From contig DATIIH010000001.1 of the NCBI GenBank assembly GCA_035479875.1, positions 124,001 to 188,000 on the forward strand: DNA of 64,000 nt, in the 5' to 3' direction. Source of the stretch: PMNU01 sp035479875 (GTDB lineage Bacteria; Patescibacteriota; Saccharimonadia; Saccharimonadales; UBA4665). The translations under genes were made by a program, and so were the position numbers. The notes beneath the pieces are model-generated. The model saw only the letters and a program-made list of their open reading frames with translations. It made no database searches and had not been told where the DNA came from. The first letter of the stretch is position 1; every line of letters begins with the position of its first letter. This document shows positions 16,699-26,035 of this stretch, in pieces.

Positions 16699-17355
16699 CT
16701 ACAAATCGAGCAACAGAGTTTTTGTGACTACGTTGTCTGAGCGTTTTTGTGCAAGGTTGTAGATATGCATAAAGTCCGGCGCAAGGTTCGCGAGAGCGGG
16801 CAGATCTTTTTTCTCTACAATAATAACTGGCGCATCAACGAACACAGATGTGCTAACCTCCAAATGGTAAACGTACGCCATGGCGTGGGTGAATACCTGG
16901 CCGCCATCACGGACAATAATCTCAAAGATACCGGTAAGATTCGGCTGGTCGATATCGACACCAGTCTTTTCTCTGACCTCACGTACGGCCGCTTGTTGCG
17001 ACGTTTCGCCTTGGTGCAATTTGCCGCCGATCATGTTCACCAGGCCTAGGTAGGGCTCTTTCTGCTTTTCCTGCAATATAATGCGTGTCTCGTCAGTCAA
17101 GAGTGTATAGGTAATAACTTTTGGCATAGCCATGGCGTTGATGCGGCGCTCGGAGAGCCGATCGACGAAACGCTTGCCGGCAGCCGTCAGCCGGTACTCA
17201 CCGCGCTTAATCTGTTCGATGTAGCCGTCTTTTATAAGCTGCGTCACATGGTAGCGAAAGTGCCCGCTTTCGATCTCATCCTGGTTGAGCACGGCGTAGT
17301 GCATCATGCCCACGGTGCGCAGCGTATCGAGTATGTGCTTTTGGATGTAGTGCAT
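16699..17355 (-). CDS. Winged-helix protein fused to a NUDIX domain
   Basis: A 218-residue protein. Residues 1-75 form a winged-helix DNA-binding-like domain (HVTQLIKDGYIEQIKRGEYRLT). Residues 80-190 form a NUDIX hydrolase-like domain with GGKLHQGETSQQAAVREVREK. The NUDIX box should read REUxEExGU; here the second Glu of the EE pair is Lys, so one metal ligand is missing. Such fusions (NrtR-like) can be ligand-sensing transcription factors rather than enzymes, which fits the damaged box. A TACAAT box lies 6 nt before the ATG, which suggests a leaderless mRNA. Confidence 0.8.
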   Translation of the reverse strand: MHYIQKHILDTLRTVGMMHYAVLNQDEIESGHFRYHVTQLIKDGYIEQIKRGEYRLTAAGKRFVDRLSERRINAMAMPKVITYTLLTDETRIILQEKQKEPYLGLVNMIGGKLHQGETSQQAAVREVREKTGVDIDQPNLTGIFEIIVRDGGQVFTHAMAYVYHLEVSTSVFVDAPVIIVEKKDLPALANLAPDFMHIYNLAQKRSDNVVTKTLLLDL

Positions 17356-17438
17356 ACGTATATTGTAATAGGTAAAATCTACTTCCTATATCCGAATCTC
17401 TGGAGTACGTACCCTGTACATGTAAGGAGGAATCCATC

Positions 17439-18170
17439 ATGTCACACGAACGATACCCAGGCGAGCCGGTTGAGCCCGGCCTTCCGGGCGAGGGCGCTGT
17501 CCACCAATGGGAGCAACCGTTGCCAGTTGTGTATCAGCCAGGAGAGATTGTTCCCCTCAGGCCAGAGATAGAACAACCGCTCAGAGATGGTCACAAAATC
17601 CACGCCTTTAGCTCTGGTGGGGGCCTACGCGTCATTAGGATCGAAACCGCCTCTGGCCAACTTGTGGGCTACGGCGAGGCTCCTCAGGTTGAGGAAGCCT
17701 TAGAGCACGCCGCACTTGATTATCAGCTTGGTCACGAACCGTATGAGCAGCAGTACAGCGGCGAGAATGCGCGGTACCTGCACTATTGGACAGGGACTAC
17801 CGAGATTAGCTCTCCGCTCGATGGACATCTTAGGTGGGGCGAAACATTTGACGCATACGGGGAACAAGATGGCGACGGCATCATTGTGTCGCTGGCTGGC
17901 ATCAAATTCCCGCCAGAGGTCCCTCCGGGCCTCCAAGGACGTGTCACGGCAACGATGCAGTCAGAAACCTTTGTGGAGCGTGGCGTTACCTATCAAGCAG
18001 AACCCTATCGGTTTCCTGGCGATGGTTCATGGGGTGTCAGCATCAAAGTTGTAGACAACCCAAATAACATAGAGACATCGTCTTACCGCTACACAAAGAC
18101 CGGCATTGCTCCTACCTTTGACCAAGCTGTTGCCGCCGCTTTTGAAGCCCCCGAAGCCGAGATGATGTAG
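17439..18170 (+). CDS. Hypothetical protein, 243 aa
   Basis: Not recognised. It is soluble and acidic, starting with a Pro/Gly/Glu-rich tail. A central pair of similar modules (GGLRVIRIETASGQLVGYGEA...EEALEHAALDY and GSWGVSIKVVDN...TFDQAVAAAFEA) suggests an internal repeat of a small alpha/beta unit. TAAGGAGG lies 9 nt before the ATG, so translation should be strong. There is no signal peptide. It stands just upstream of the J-domain pair, 67 nt away. Confidence 0.65.
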   Translation: MSHERYPGEPVEPGLPGEGAVHQWEQPLPVVYQPGEIVPLRPEIEQPLRDGHKIHAFSSGGGLRVIRIETASGQLVGYGEAPQVEEALEHAALDYQLGHEPYEQQYSGENARYLHYWTGTTEISSPLDGHLRWGETFDAYGEQDGDGIIVSLAGIKFPPEVPPGLQGRVTATMQSETFVERGVTYQAEPYRFPGDGSWGVSIKVVDNPNNIETSSYRYTKTGIAPTFDQAVAAAFEAPEAEMM

Positions 18171-18237
18171 GGTCTCCTTTGAGGAACATGTATCTTATGG
18201 CATAAAAGATATATACTCGAAGTCTAGTAACGGAAGA

Positions 18238-18567
18238 GTGCCTGTGTACCAAGCGCGTGAAGGAATAGACTACATACCAAACTTCTTCGTTATTGCGGGT
18301 GTCGACCCTGCCGAAGAAAACGAGGGGGTCATACGGGACCAGCTTGATGCTCGTCTAAGGGAATACCACCCTGACCGTGTCGATGATTTAGCGCCGGAAT
18401 TTCGGGCACGAGCCGCGGTAATGGGGCCGCTCTTAACGCGAGCCCGAACGATTCTGCGTGATCCTGTACGCCGCGCCGACCATAGACAACTTCTGGAAGA
18501 GTGGGACGGACCGATAAGTATCGACGGAACACCATGGAACGCCTCGTGGAAGCCGAAACAGCTATGA
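18238..18567 (+). CDS. J-domain (DnaJ-like) protein, 109 aa
   Basis: FFVIAGVDPA...IRDQLDARLREYHPDRVDD contains the HPD tripeptide between two helices, the signature of J-domains that stimulate DnaK ATPase. Helices III/IV follow (ARTILRDPVRRADHRQLLEEW). No Gly/Phe, zinc-finger or C-terminal DnaJ domain exists, so it would be a type III co-chaperone with a private client. The start is GTG at 18238; a second GTG at 18244 is possible. It overlaps the next gene by 34 nt, which suggests the partner is a client or cofactor. Confidence 0.75.
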   Translation: MPVYQAREGIDYIPNFFVIAGVDPAEENEGVIRDQLDARLREYHPDRVDDLAPEFRARAAVMGPLLTRARTILRDPVRRADHRQLLEEWDGPISIDGTPWNASWKPKQL

Positions 18568-19379
18568 TGGACGCCGATGGAGTTGGCGAGGTTGTAGGCA
18601 GAATAGACGCCAATATAGCTGCGATGCTCGGCCTCGACGAAGAAGAGCTCGAAAGAGCCAGACGCATGGCCGAAAAGTACCCCGATGACCCCGATGCTCG
18701 TGCCGCATATGAGGAGCGGCTGCTAGACAGAGACCGATTACTGGCGCTCCGAGAGACCAAACGTCGCGAGATGGCTGGTGCCGGCAAGTTTGGTATTACC
18801 GATATAGCAGAGGGCCAGTATCGAGTGGGGTTAGGCTACGGCCAACAAGTTGCCGGCGAACTTGAGGCAGCGCGGACTGAGCGTCTGAAGCACGAAAAAT
18901 GGCTAGCCATCGGCGGCGTAGCTGGTCGCTTGGCCATTACGGCCGGCGAGCCTGCAGAAAGACAGAGCGGAGCGCTGCTGCCAGGCACCGCAGAGGTTAC
19001 GCTGCCCGTGTCATTTAACGTATTAACCACTCAAATAGCGACGATTGCAGAAGAACGGGCCGAGCTTTTACGAGTTCGGTTAGATAACTTTACGCCGACC
19101 CGACCCGAAGCCGACATGCAACCCGACTCGCGGGACACGGTAATGGTTGGCATGGAGGGTGAGACCATGACAGCTTGGCTGGCCTTCCACCGCAAGGTAG
19201 CAGGCCTACGCATTGCTATTGACAATATCGAGCTCGATGCAGAGCTCGAAGCGCTGCTACGCGCAAGGCGCTACCGCGAAGTTATCGAACAAGGCTATGG
19301 CGTTATAACATTCCCCGCACTCGAACAAATTGAGCCGATGGACCTCGTGGGCGAAGCTCTGCGCAAATACTTTTCATAA
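18534..19379 (+). CDS. Helical hypothetical protein coupled to the J-domain gene
   Basis: About 281 residues, rich in Glu/Arg/Ala and largely helical (LDEEELERARRMAEKYPDDPDARAAYEERL and further long helices), with no signal peptide. Starts at 18534, 18564 or 18567 are all possible; the last two overlap the upstream TGA as ATGA. The 34-nt overlap points to translational coupling with the J-domain protein. A short Ala/Gly/Ile stretch (LAIGGVAGRLAITAG) is the only hydrophobic part. Function unknown. Confidence 0.65.
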   Translation: MERLVEAETAMMDADGVGEVVGRIDANIAAMLGLDEEELERARRMAEKYPDDPDARAAYEERLLDRDRLLALRETKRREMAGAGKFGITDIAEGQYRVGLGYGQQVAGELEAARTERLKHEKWLAIGGVAGRLAITAGEPAERQSGALLPGTAEVTLPVSFNVLTTQIATIAEERAELLRVRLDNFTPTRPEADMQPDSRDTVMVGMEGETMTAWLAFHRKVAGLRIAIDNIELDAELEALLRARRYREVIEQGYGVITFPALEQIEPMDLVGEALRKYFS

Positions 19380-19469
19380 GGTAGTCAGTCTGCTTTTACC
19401 CGTCTGGTAAAAAACCAGCATGGGCGTACAGTAGTAAGTATAAGTAACAATAAAAATGGAAATGTGGGC

Positions 19470-20663
19470 ATGAAAAAAACAGACCAAGATGGATCTCATG
19501 TAATTGGGCTCGCCGTTGTTCTCGTTGTTCTCCTCGTAGCTGGCTTCGCAGGCTGGCGCATTATCTCTAAGAATAAGCACTCCGACGCGGTAGGCGGCAA
19601 CAGCCAAAACATATCCAGCATCCAAAAAGACTGCAAGGGTACCGGCACCGTCCAGCTCACGCACATGCCAATGGACATACAGGACGTTAGTACCATCCTA
19701 CCGATTGGCACCTTGGCAGGGGCACACGTGACGCCCATCGACCACTTGTACTTTTACCCCAACGACATGACACACCGCGATGCCGCCCCAGTGTATGCCA
19801 TGGCCGACGGCTATATTGTCAGCTACAGCGAACGGACACAAAAAGTCGACACGGGCGCCACCCAACAGGGCGAGTTCCAGCTATACTTTCAGCACAGTTG
19901 CAGCTTCTATACCTATTACGACCTACTCACTAGCTTAGAGCCAGGCCTCGCGAAACAAATAGCCGCCAGCGGAGGTAAGGACTTGCACATCCCCGTAAAA
20001 TCCGGCCAGGTGATTGGCCGCGTTGGCGCACAGTCCTTGGACACGGCTGTCTACAACCTCGACCTCACGCTCAAAGGCTTTGTAAACCCCGACTCATACA
20101 AGACAGAAGCATACAAACTCCACACCGACGACTTCTTCAAATACTTCAAAAACCCAGCGCTCGACGAGATGCTAGCCAAAAACCCACGCAAATTTACCCC
20201 GTATGGCGGCAAGATCGACTACGACATAGACGGTAAGCTCATCGGCAACTGGTTCCAGTCTGGCACCAACGGCTACGCCGGCGCCGGACAACAGGTGGCA
20301 GACAGCAACGGGCAAGGGTATTGGAGCAGTCACTTGGCCATCGTGCCAAACGCCATCACGCAGGGCCAAATCGACATCTCGTTTGGCGACTACCAAGGCA
20401 AAGCAACCCAGTTCACCGCCAAGGCTGGCTCTCCCGACCCAGCCACCGTCGGCACAGCCAGCGGCCTAACAAAGTATGAGTACGTGCCTTATGCCTTCGC
20501 TTCTACGCCTACCGGTGGTGTATCTACCCCGAGCACGCAGGTCGTCGGTACCGTGCTATTCCAGCTTACTGACACCCGCACGCTCAAGATGGAAGCATTC
20601 CCCGGTAAAACCGCCGCACAAGTCAGCGGCTTTACCAGCGCTGCCAAGACGTATGTAAGATAG
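19470..20663 (+). CDS. Membrane-anchored extracellular protein, possible M23/LytM-like domain
   Basis: About 397 residues. A single N-terminal anchor (VIGLAVVLVVLLVAGFAGW) is followed by an external region. The segment THMPMD...HVTPIDHLYFYPND...APVYAMADGYIVSYSE...HSCSFYTYYDL...IPVKSGQVIGRVG follows the beta-strand order of LytM/M23 peptidases (H...D, then ...GQ.IG..G). The catalytic HxH is not clearly conserved, so it may be inactive or a structural homologue. The C-terminal 150 residues are unrelated. ATG 19470 is preferred over GTG 19464. Confidence 0.6.
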   Translation: MKKTDQDGSHVIGLAVVLVVLLVAGFAGWRIISKNKHSDAVGGNSQNISSIQKDCKGTGTVQLTHMPMDIQDVSTILPIGTLAGAHVTPIDHLYFYPNDMTHRDAAPVYAMADGYIVSYSERTQKVDTGATQQGEFQLYFQHSCSFYTYYDLLTSLEPGLAKQIAASGGKDLHIPVKSGQVIGRVGAQSLDTAVYNLDLTLKGFVNPDSYKTEAYKLHTDDFFKYFKNPALDEMLAKNPRKFTPYGGKIDYDIDGKLIGNWFQSGTNGYAGAGQQVADSNGQGYWSSHLAIVPNAITQGQIDISFGDYQGKATQFTAKAGSPDPATVGTASGLTKYEYVPYAFASTPTGGVSTPSTQVVGTVLFQLTDTRTLKMEAFPGKTAAQVSGFTSAAKTYVR

Positions 20664-20702
20664 CGCTTTGTATAACAAGAGCAGATATGTCATGATCTGT
20701 CC

Positions 20703-21824
20703 ATGACAGAGACTGCAGGTGGATTTGTTCCCCTACACCCAGCCCACACGCTAACAGCAGAGACGCTGAGGCTAGACTACGCGCCGATAGCAGACAGGCA
20801 CCACGACGCACTCGCTGCGCTTGTGGACATCGCAGCCCGCGAAGCCGCGCTTGTGGGCGTGGCCGATAAAGAACACCAGAAACGCTTTAAACTTGTGAGT
20901 TGGGTCCTCGATGGCGACATCACCGATGGTCGCTTTGACACCGCTACTCGACTACAGGTCGACGTAAGCGCAGCACCAAAAGATAAAAATGGAGCTGTGC
21001 CAGCCGACGTCTTTACTCCGGACGTTTTTGTCCCTCGACAGCCTAACGCCAAGGTTACTAACCAGCTCGCTAAGATTGGCCTATGGGGAGCATATTTGTA
21101 CCGGGTTGCTTGGCAGACCGTACCGCTGGTAGAAGTTGACTCGCCGAGTGCGAGTGGAGTCCGTGGCTCTACCTGTTTTTTGCACTTGGCAACAGGGCGG
21201 CGCTATTTGGCAACGGCTGACCCAGACAACGCAACTCACCTCGAGCCACTCCCGACCTACCAAACGCTGGTGGAGCAGGCGAGCACAGCATTTGCGCTCG
21301 ATGCCATGGGCGACATCCTTTCGGGAGAGCTACTAGGAGATTTTGGCGAGGCAGCCGACGCCGATCAGAAAGATACCGTCTACCGGGGCGACAATCTTGT
21401 ACGCTATAAGGAGTTGAGCCGCGACCTTCCAGCCAACAGCACCGGGCCCAAGATCCGCCAGCTACTCGACATGCTCAAAAATCTAGATCTTGCCAACCTC
21501 ACTCCATCTGTAGTGTCAGCTCTGCTAGAACCAGATATTGTCCAGACTGCCGAACTCGCTTTGGTGGGTAGGCGACTATTTACGCAGAACCCGCAACCCG
21601 CATACCACATGCTGCACTGGGCAATCAGTCATGCACGCCTCATTCAGAGCGCATTCGCACGAGAGGCTACCGCTAACCAAGCCACCTTCCAGGCGCACCT
21701 CGAAGCAGGGATAGATCGCACCGCAGCCGTAAGTCGTGCGGCCGAGGAACTCGGCCAGCTCTTACTCCCGCCGCATGCTATATCGGTGCAAAATCGAAAC
21801 GACTGGGACATCTTTAGGCCCTAA
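20703..21824 (+). CDS. Hypothetical protein, 373 aa
   Basis: Not recognised. It is soluble, with no signal peptide, alternating helical Ala/Leu/Asp-rich segments and a central HLATGRRYLATADPD stretch. It is transcribed alone and followed by a strong terminator 23 nt after the stop. It is the last gene before the accessory biosynthetic cluster. Confidence 0.65.
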   Translation: MTETAGGFVPLHPAHTLTAETLRLDYAPIADRHHDALAALVDIAAREAALVGVADKEHQKRFKLVSWVLDGDITDGRFDTATRLQVDVSAAPKDKNGAVPADVFTPDVFVPRQPNAKVTNQLAKIGLWGAYLYRVAWQTVPLVEVDSPSASGVRGSTCFLHLATGRRYLATADPDNATHLEPLPTYQTLVEQASTAFALDAMGDILSGELLGDFGEAADADQKDTVYRGDNLVRYKELSRDLPANSTGPKIRQLLDMLKNLDLANLTPSVVSALLEPDIVQTAELALVGRRLFTQNPQPAYHMLHWAISHARLIQSAFAREATANQATFQAHLEAGIDRTAAVSRAAEELGQLLLPPHAISVQNRNDWDIFRP

Positions 21825-21846
21825 CTTCGACTCAAAAACCAGAGTA

Positions 21847-21872
21847 AAAGGCCCGCTCTAGAGTGGGCCTTT
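21847..21872. terminator. Bidirectional terminator bordering the sulfation cluster
   Basis: AAAGGCCC pairs with GGGCCTTT around a self-complementary CTCTAGAG core. With A-tracts on one side and T-tracts on the other it can work in both directions. It lies between the convergent 20703 gene and the oxoamine synthase gene. Confidence 0.75.
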
Positions 21873-21952
21873 GTAATCATTCCGTAGGCTAGAGACTAAC
21901 GACTATAGGAAGACTCCAAAAGCCTAGTCTTTCAAAGAAGAATGACGCCCAA

Positions 21953-23224
21953 CTAAGGCATTGGGCGAGCTAGCGGCTTTCCGCCAGCCACCAAGTACTC
22001 TTTAACCTTCGAGAATGCGCGCAACAAAGATTGAACCTCTTCTGGCGTGTTTACAGAAGTAAACGTCAGACGGTGGCACTCATCGCCTTTGCGTACCATT
22101 GGGTATGGAGCAGCCGTTACCAGGATTCCTTCATCAAAAAGGATATTGGCCGTTGCAACTAAGTCGTCTGTGTCCCCAATCCAGACTGAAGCGATGGGAA
22201 AGCCGGTCTTGTTCATAACAGTGAACCCAAGCTCACGCAAGCCGTCAATTGACGCCTTGGTGATATCCCAAAGCCGCTTACGATACTCTTCGCCACGCTT
22301 TTCGTTAATCTCCAACCCGGTGAGCAGGGTAGCGAGCGACGCCGTGGGGCATGGGCCCGATAGGTCATAGGGCGTTGCAAAAGCCTGCAGAAAAGTCTTC
22401 ATGTTCTTCGAGCAACCAACAAACGCTGCGAGTGAAGAGTAAGCCTTAGAACAGCCGCCAACATACAGAATATTTTCGTAGTCGAGCCCAAAATACTTTA
22501 CAATGCCGTTGCCTTTGTGGCCCAATGGGGCACCGTCGCCGGGCTGTTCGCCAACAACGCCAAAGCCATGGGCGTCGTCGATATAGAGGATAGCGTTGTA
22601 CTTCTTGGCCAACTCTACGATTTTAGGCAATGGCGGGTAATCGCCGGTCATGCTGTACACGCCGTCGATCATGATGAGCTTGCGGGGATTGTCTTGATGC
22701 TCCTTGAGAGTTGCCTCGAGGGTCTCCAGGTCGTCCTGCACGTAGCTCACGAGCGTAGCACCACTGTCTCTGGCAATCTTAGCAGCCTCGTACATGGTTT
22801 CGTGGGCCGACTTATCAAGCAGTAGCAAGCCAGTCTTACCAACCAAAGCTGGGATAACCCCAATCGAAATTAAAGTTACGGTAGGGAGAATAAGTGTCGT
22901 CTCCGTGCCAATCAGATCAGCGAGCTTGGCTTCAACCTCATCATAAATCTCTGGGCTCGCTACTAAACGGCACCAGCTTGGGTGCACGCCCCATCTTTCA
23001 ATGTTAGGCAGCACCGCAGTTTCCATTTCGGGGTCAAGGTCAAGACCCAAGTAGTTACAGGAAGCAAAGTCGGCAACCCAATGGTTTTCGTCAACACGAA
23101 TTTGACGCCCTTTGATCTCTAGAGCCGTAACGTTATACATTTTGGTTTTAGAAAAGAGGTCTCTAATCTCCGCGCGCCTGTTTTCGCTCAGGTTAGTCTG
23201 GATCATGGTATCTTCTGTGCTCAT
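21953..23224 (-). CDS. Alpha-oxoamine synthase (PLP-dependent acyl-amino acid condensation)
   Basis: About 423 residues, fold type I PLP enzyme of the family of KBL, BioF, serine palmitoyltransferase and CqsA. FASCNYLGLD lies at about residues 54-63, WGVHPSWCR follows, DDAHGFGVVG near 217 holds the PLP Asp and His, and GGCSKAYSS near 260 carries the PLP lysine. Family members condense an acyl-CoA or acyl-ACP with an amino acid and lose CO2. ATG 23224 lies 2 nt after the sulfotransferase stop and uses the AAGGAG inside that gene's end; a GTG at 23230 is less likely. The substrate is unknown. It is the last gene of the minus-strand cluster. Confidence 0.88.
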   Translation of the reverse strand: MSTEDTMIQTNLSENRRAEIRDLFSKTKMYNVTALEIKGRQIRVDENHWVADFASCNYLGLDLDPEMETAVLPNIERWGVHPSWCRLVASPEIYDEVEAKLADLIGTETTLILPTVTLISIGVIPALVGKTGLLLLDKSAHETMYEAAKIARDSGATLVSYVQDDLETLEATLKEHQDNPRKLIMIDGVYSMTGDYPPLPKIVELAKKYNAILYIDDAHGFGVVGEQPGDGAPLGHKGNGIVKYFGLDYENILYVGGCSKAYSSLAAFVGCSKNMKTFLQAFATPYDLSGPCPTASLATLLTGLEINEKRGEEYRKRLWDITKASIDGLRELGFTVMNKTGFPIASVWIGDTDDLVATANILFDEGILVTAAPYPMVRKGDECHRLTFTSVNTPEEVQSLLRAFSKVKEYLVAGGKPLARPMP

Positions 23225-23226
23225 AT

Positions 23227-24435
23227 TCACTCCTTTTCGTTCTTAGTAATGAGGTCGTAAAAAACTGGGTCAATGTCGCGCAAAGGGGTGCCATTTACAG
23301 TGGCTTCGACTAACGCCTGTCGTCGCTCTTGCGGCATACGACTCATGATGTGATGCACAAATCGTTCATAGATTTGCAGCGCGCCCTCGTCGCCAACAAG
23401 CGACTCCTGTATAAATTGTGGAAAATGATCTGGTGGTACTGGTGTCTCGGTCGGCGGCTCAATCCCTGCGCTTTGGACCACTTTGTCGTAGTAAGGAACC
23501 TCACCCTCGTAATCGGGATTGAATGCTTTGTCGCTGGACTTCCAATCAATAACTTGAGTAGAAAAGCGCAGATCTGCCTGCTTAAAAATACCAGGCAAGA
23601 ATGAAGCTGGCAAGGCCCTAAACATCGTGGCGTCGACCACATCGATCGAAGCGTTGTCGTCCATCCGGCTAAAATGTTGCCAGAGAGCAGTCCAGCCAGT
23701 AATACGACATCTGAAATTCTCATCCAGCAGGTCACTAGCTACATCAGGAGCTGCCTTGCCACCAAGAAGCGCGTCTCGCAACGCATCCCATGAAGCAAAT
23801 CCCTTAGCCACGGCGTAGGCGTCGTACGAAGCAAACCCCAGCCGTCGGATAAAAGTAATTGGCGTCGTAACTAATACAGGTACTTGCATTTCAGGAAGCT
23901 GCTGAATTGGCTGTTCCTTCCGGAATAAATCTTTGTACAGAGCCTCGTAAGGACGATAGTCACGCTCGACAGAAACTGCCTGCTGCATCACTTTCCAGGA
24001 GTCGTACCCAGCGCTACGGGCATATGCTTCGCCCTCCGCCTCAGGGATTTCGCGCGCCATGATCTGCATCATAGACTCCATGGCTAGAAGTGGCTCCCGC
24101 ACCAAGAATATGGTGTGTTTTACCAGGGCGGTCATCGCATCCCATGCGCTCCCCGGTGGAATATAGTCAGCGATGTCTTTTATAACAACACGCGCCAGGC
24201 CTTCGGTTGGCAGCACCGCCGCAACCCGACTTAGGATGTAGTCGTAGGTTTGCGCTTCGCGGTCAGCATCGTATAAGCTCCAAGGATCATTAATTTGAGC
24301 AGTGACATCCGGACTATTGCTCAGCGCACGCTCAAGTGCCGTCGAACTGCTGCGCGGCGGCGCCACTAAATGGATGATCTCCAGGCGACCAGTCTCCGTC
24401 AGTTTCTGCAGAGTCTCGTAGGCAGCTGCGCTCAC
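23227..24435 (-). CDS. PAPS-dependent sulfotransferase-like protein
   Basis: A 402-residue protein with APPRSSSTALERAL near residues 25-38, the 5'-phosphosulfate-binding loop of PAPS sulfotransferases, and IFLVREPLLAMESMMQ near residue 112, the 3'-phosphate-binding RxxxS region. It has no membrane anchor or signal, so it would act in the cytosol on a small molecule or lipid. The start is GTG overlapping the upstream stop as GTGA, with GGAG 8 nt before. The PAPS synthase gene at 26904 lies 2.5 kb away. The acceptor is unknown. Confidence 0.82.
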   Translation of the reverse strand: MSAAAYETLQKLTETGRLEIIHLVAPPRSSSTALERALSNSPDVTAQINDPWSLYDADREAQTYDYILSRVAAVLPTEGLARVVIKDIADYIPPGSAWDAMTALVKHTIFLVREPLLAMESMMQIMAREIPEAEGEAYARSAGYDSWKVMQQAVSVERDYRPYEALYKDLFRKEQPIQQLPEMQVPVLVTTPITFIRRLGFASYDAYAVAKGFASWDALRDALLGGKAAPDVASDLLDENFRCRITGWTALWQHFSRMDDNASIDVVDATMFRALPASFLPGIFKQADLRFSTQVIDWKSSDKAFNPDYEGEVPYYDKVVQSAGIEPPTETPVPPDHFPQFIQESLVGDEGALQIYERFVHHIMSRMPQERRQALVEATVNGTPLRDIDPVFYDLITKNEKE

Positions 24436-26021
24436 GCGGCTTCTCCAGCCAGGCGTGCGAGTTCTACTCTATCGATCTTCCCTGAAGAGGTTTTTGGGAG
24501 TGACGGCTGCTGGATGAACCTGTATGGCACCATGTACGATGGAATCTTCGAGGCCAAAAACTGCTCAACATCGGCAGCCGCGGCGTCTTGCTCTGGCAAT
24601 GTCGCGTAATAACAGTACAGACGGTTGCCATACTTCTCGTCGGGCACGGCCACCACTACAAATTCATCAAGGGCAGGCATTTTAGCGAGCGCTGACTCAA
24701 TTTCGCCCAGCTCAATACGAAAACCCTTTACCTTGACCATGTGATCCCTGCGGCCCTTGTAGTGCAGCAAGCCAGCATCATCACGATAGCCATAATCACC
24801 GGTTCGCCAGAAGTATGCAGGATAAGCATGGAATGGGCTCAGCACTAACGAAGCCTTGGTCTTTTCCTCGAGCCCTAGGTACCCAAGCGTTACCGTACCG
24901 CCACGACACCAGAGTTCGCCCATTTCATTCGGGGCGCACAAGGCACTCCCGGCGTCGTTCACCACGATAATCTCGGTGTCTTCCACGACATACCCCAGCG
25001 GTATGGCGCTATCGTCCTCTGGAAGCTCATCGATCCAATAGTAAGTAATAATGTTTGTTTCGGTAGGCCCATAAATGTTTGCTATACGAGCCTTAGGGAC
25101 TGCCTCTTGTAGCTTGCGGAGTTGGGGCGTTGGGAATGGTTCGCCGGCGTACATGAGTTCTCGTAGTTTAAGCGAAGCCGTGGCCAGACCGCCACGATTT
25201 ATAAGGACAATAAACGTGGAAGGGGTGGTATACAGGATGGTCGCCTTGTATTTTTCCATCAACTTCACGTAGTCGGTATGCTTATCATCTTCTGCCCGCT
25301 TCTTGCTCCAATCGTAACAAACCAGCGTGGCGCCAGCGTTAAAGGTATTAAAGATATCGAACACCGAGAGGTCAAACTTAAATGGGGCACGGGACATCAC
25401 CACATCGTCAGGCGTAAGCTTGAATTCTTTTTGCATCCAGTCGACAAATGTTCGTGCATTGCGGTGACTGAGCATGATGCCTTTTGGCACACCGGTTGAG
25501 CCGGAGCTGTGCAGAATGTACGACAAATCATCACAGACCTGGTTGAGCTCCGGCAGCTCATCGTCAAACACGCTAGCAAGTTTTGACAGGCTGCTGTACC
25601 TGCTTCCTTCTGGTTGCTGATCGCCCAAGATAATAACGCGGGTCACTTGCGACAGCTCCAGCAACTCCTTGTGCGCCTCATATAAGTGAGCGTCGATAAC
25701 AATGGTGTCGAGACCCGTATTGGCAACAATGAGCGAGAGCCGTTCATCGGGAGAATACTCATCAAGCGGAATGTAGGCCCCGCCGATCTTCAGAATCCCC
25801 AGACAGGCGGCAATGCTGCGCGCATGAACAGGAGACAAAACACCTACATAAGGGTTGGCACGGATATCCCGACCGTCTGCCGCAAAGTAGCGCCCAAACT
25901 GGTTACTTAACCTGTTGAGCTGCGCATAGGTCACCGCTGTGCCGCTCTCTTCCTGTACTGCTATTCGTTCTGGCCACCTCTTGGCGCTATTGATAAATAC
26001 ATCGTGCAATAAATATCTCAT
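24432..26021 (-). CDS. Free-standing NRPS-type adenylation domain protein
   Basis: A 529-residue AMP-forming enzyme. Core motifs in order: VTYAQLNRLSNQ, LKIGGAYIPLDEYSPDERL (A2), LHSSGSTGVPKGIMLSH (A3), FKFDLSVFD (A4, whose Asp usually holds the alpha-amino group), IYGPTETN (A5), GELWCRGGT (A6), RTGDYG (A7), KVKGFRIELGEIES (A8) and PKTSSGKIDR (A10 with its Lys). It looks like an amino acid adenylation domain and less like a fatty acyl-CoA ligase. No carrier domain is fused and none is seen nearby. The 4-nt overlap with the sulfotransferase gene shows co-translation. Confidence 0.88.
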   Translation of the reverse strand: MRYLLHDVFINSAKRWPERIAVQEESGTAVTYAQLNRLSNQFGRYFAADGRDIRANPYVGVLSPVHARSIAACLGILKIGGAYIPLDEYSPDERLSLIVANTGLDTIVIDAHLYEAHKELLELSQVTRVIILGDQQPEGSRYSSLSKLASVFDDELPELNQVCDDLSYILHSSGSTGVPKGIMLSHRNARTFVDWMQKEFKLTPDDVVMSRAPFKFDLSVFDIFNTFNAGATLVCYDWSKKRAEDDKHTDYVKLMEKYKATILYTTPSTFIVLINRGGLATASLKLRELMYAGEPFPTPQLRKLQEAVPKARIANIYGPTETNIITYYWIDELPEDDSAIPLGYVVEDTEIIVVNDAGSALCAPNEMGELWCRGGTVTLGYLGLEEKTKASLVLSPFHAYPAYFWRTGDYGYRDDAGLLHYKGRRDHMVKVKGFRIELGEIESALAKMPALDEFVVVAVPDEKYGNRLYCYYATLPEQDAAAADVEQFLASKIPSYMVPYRFIQQPSLPKTSSGKIDRVELARLAGEAA

Positions 26022-26035
26022 GGTTGCCCCTTCAT

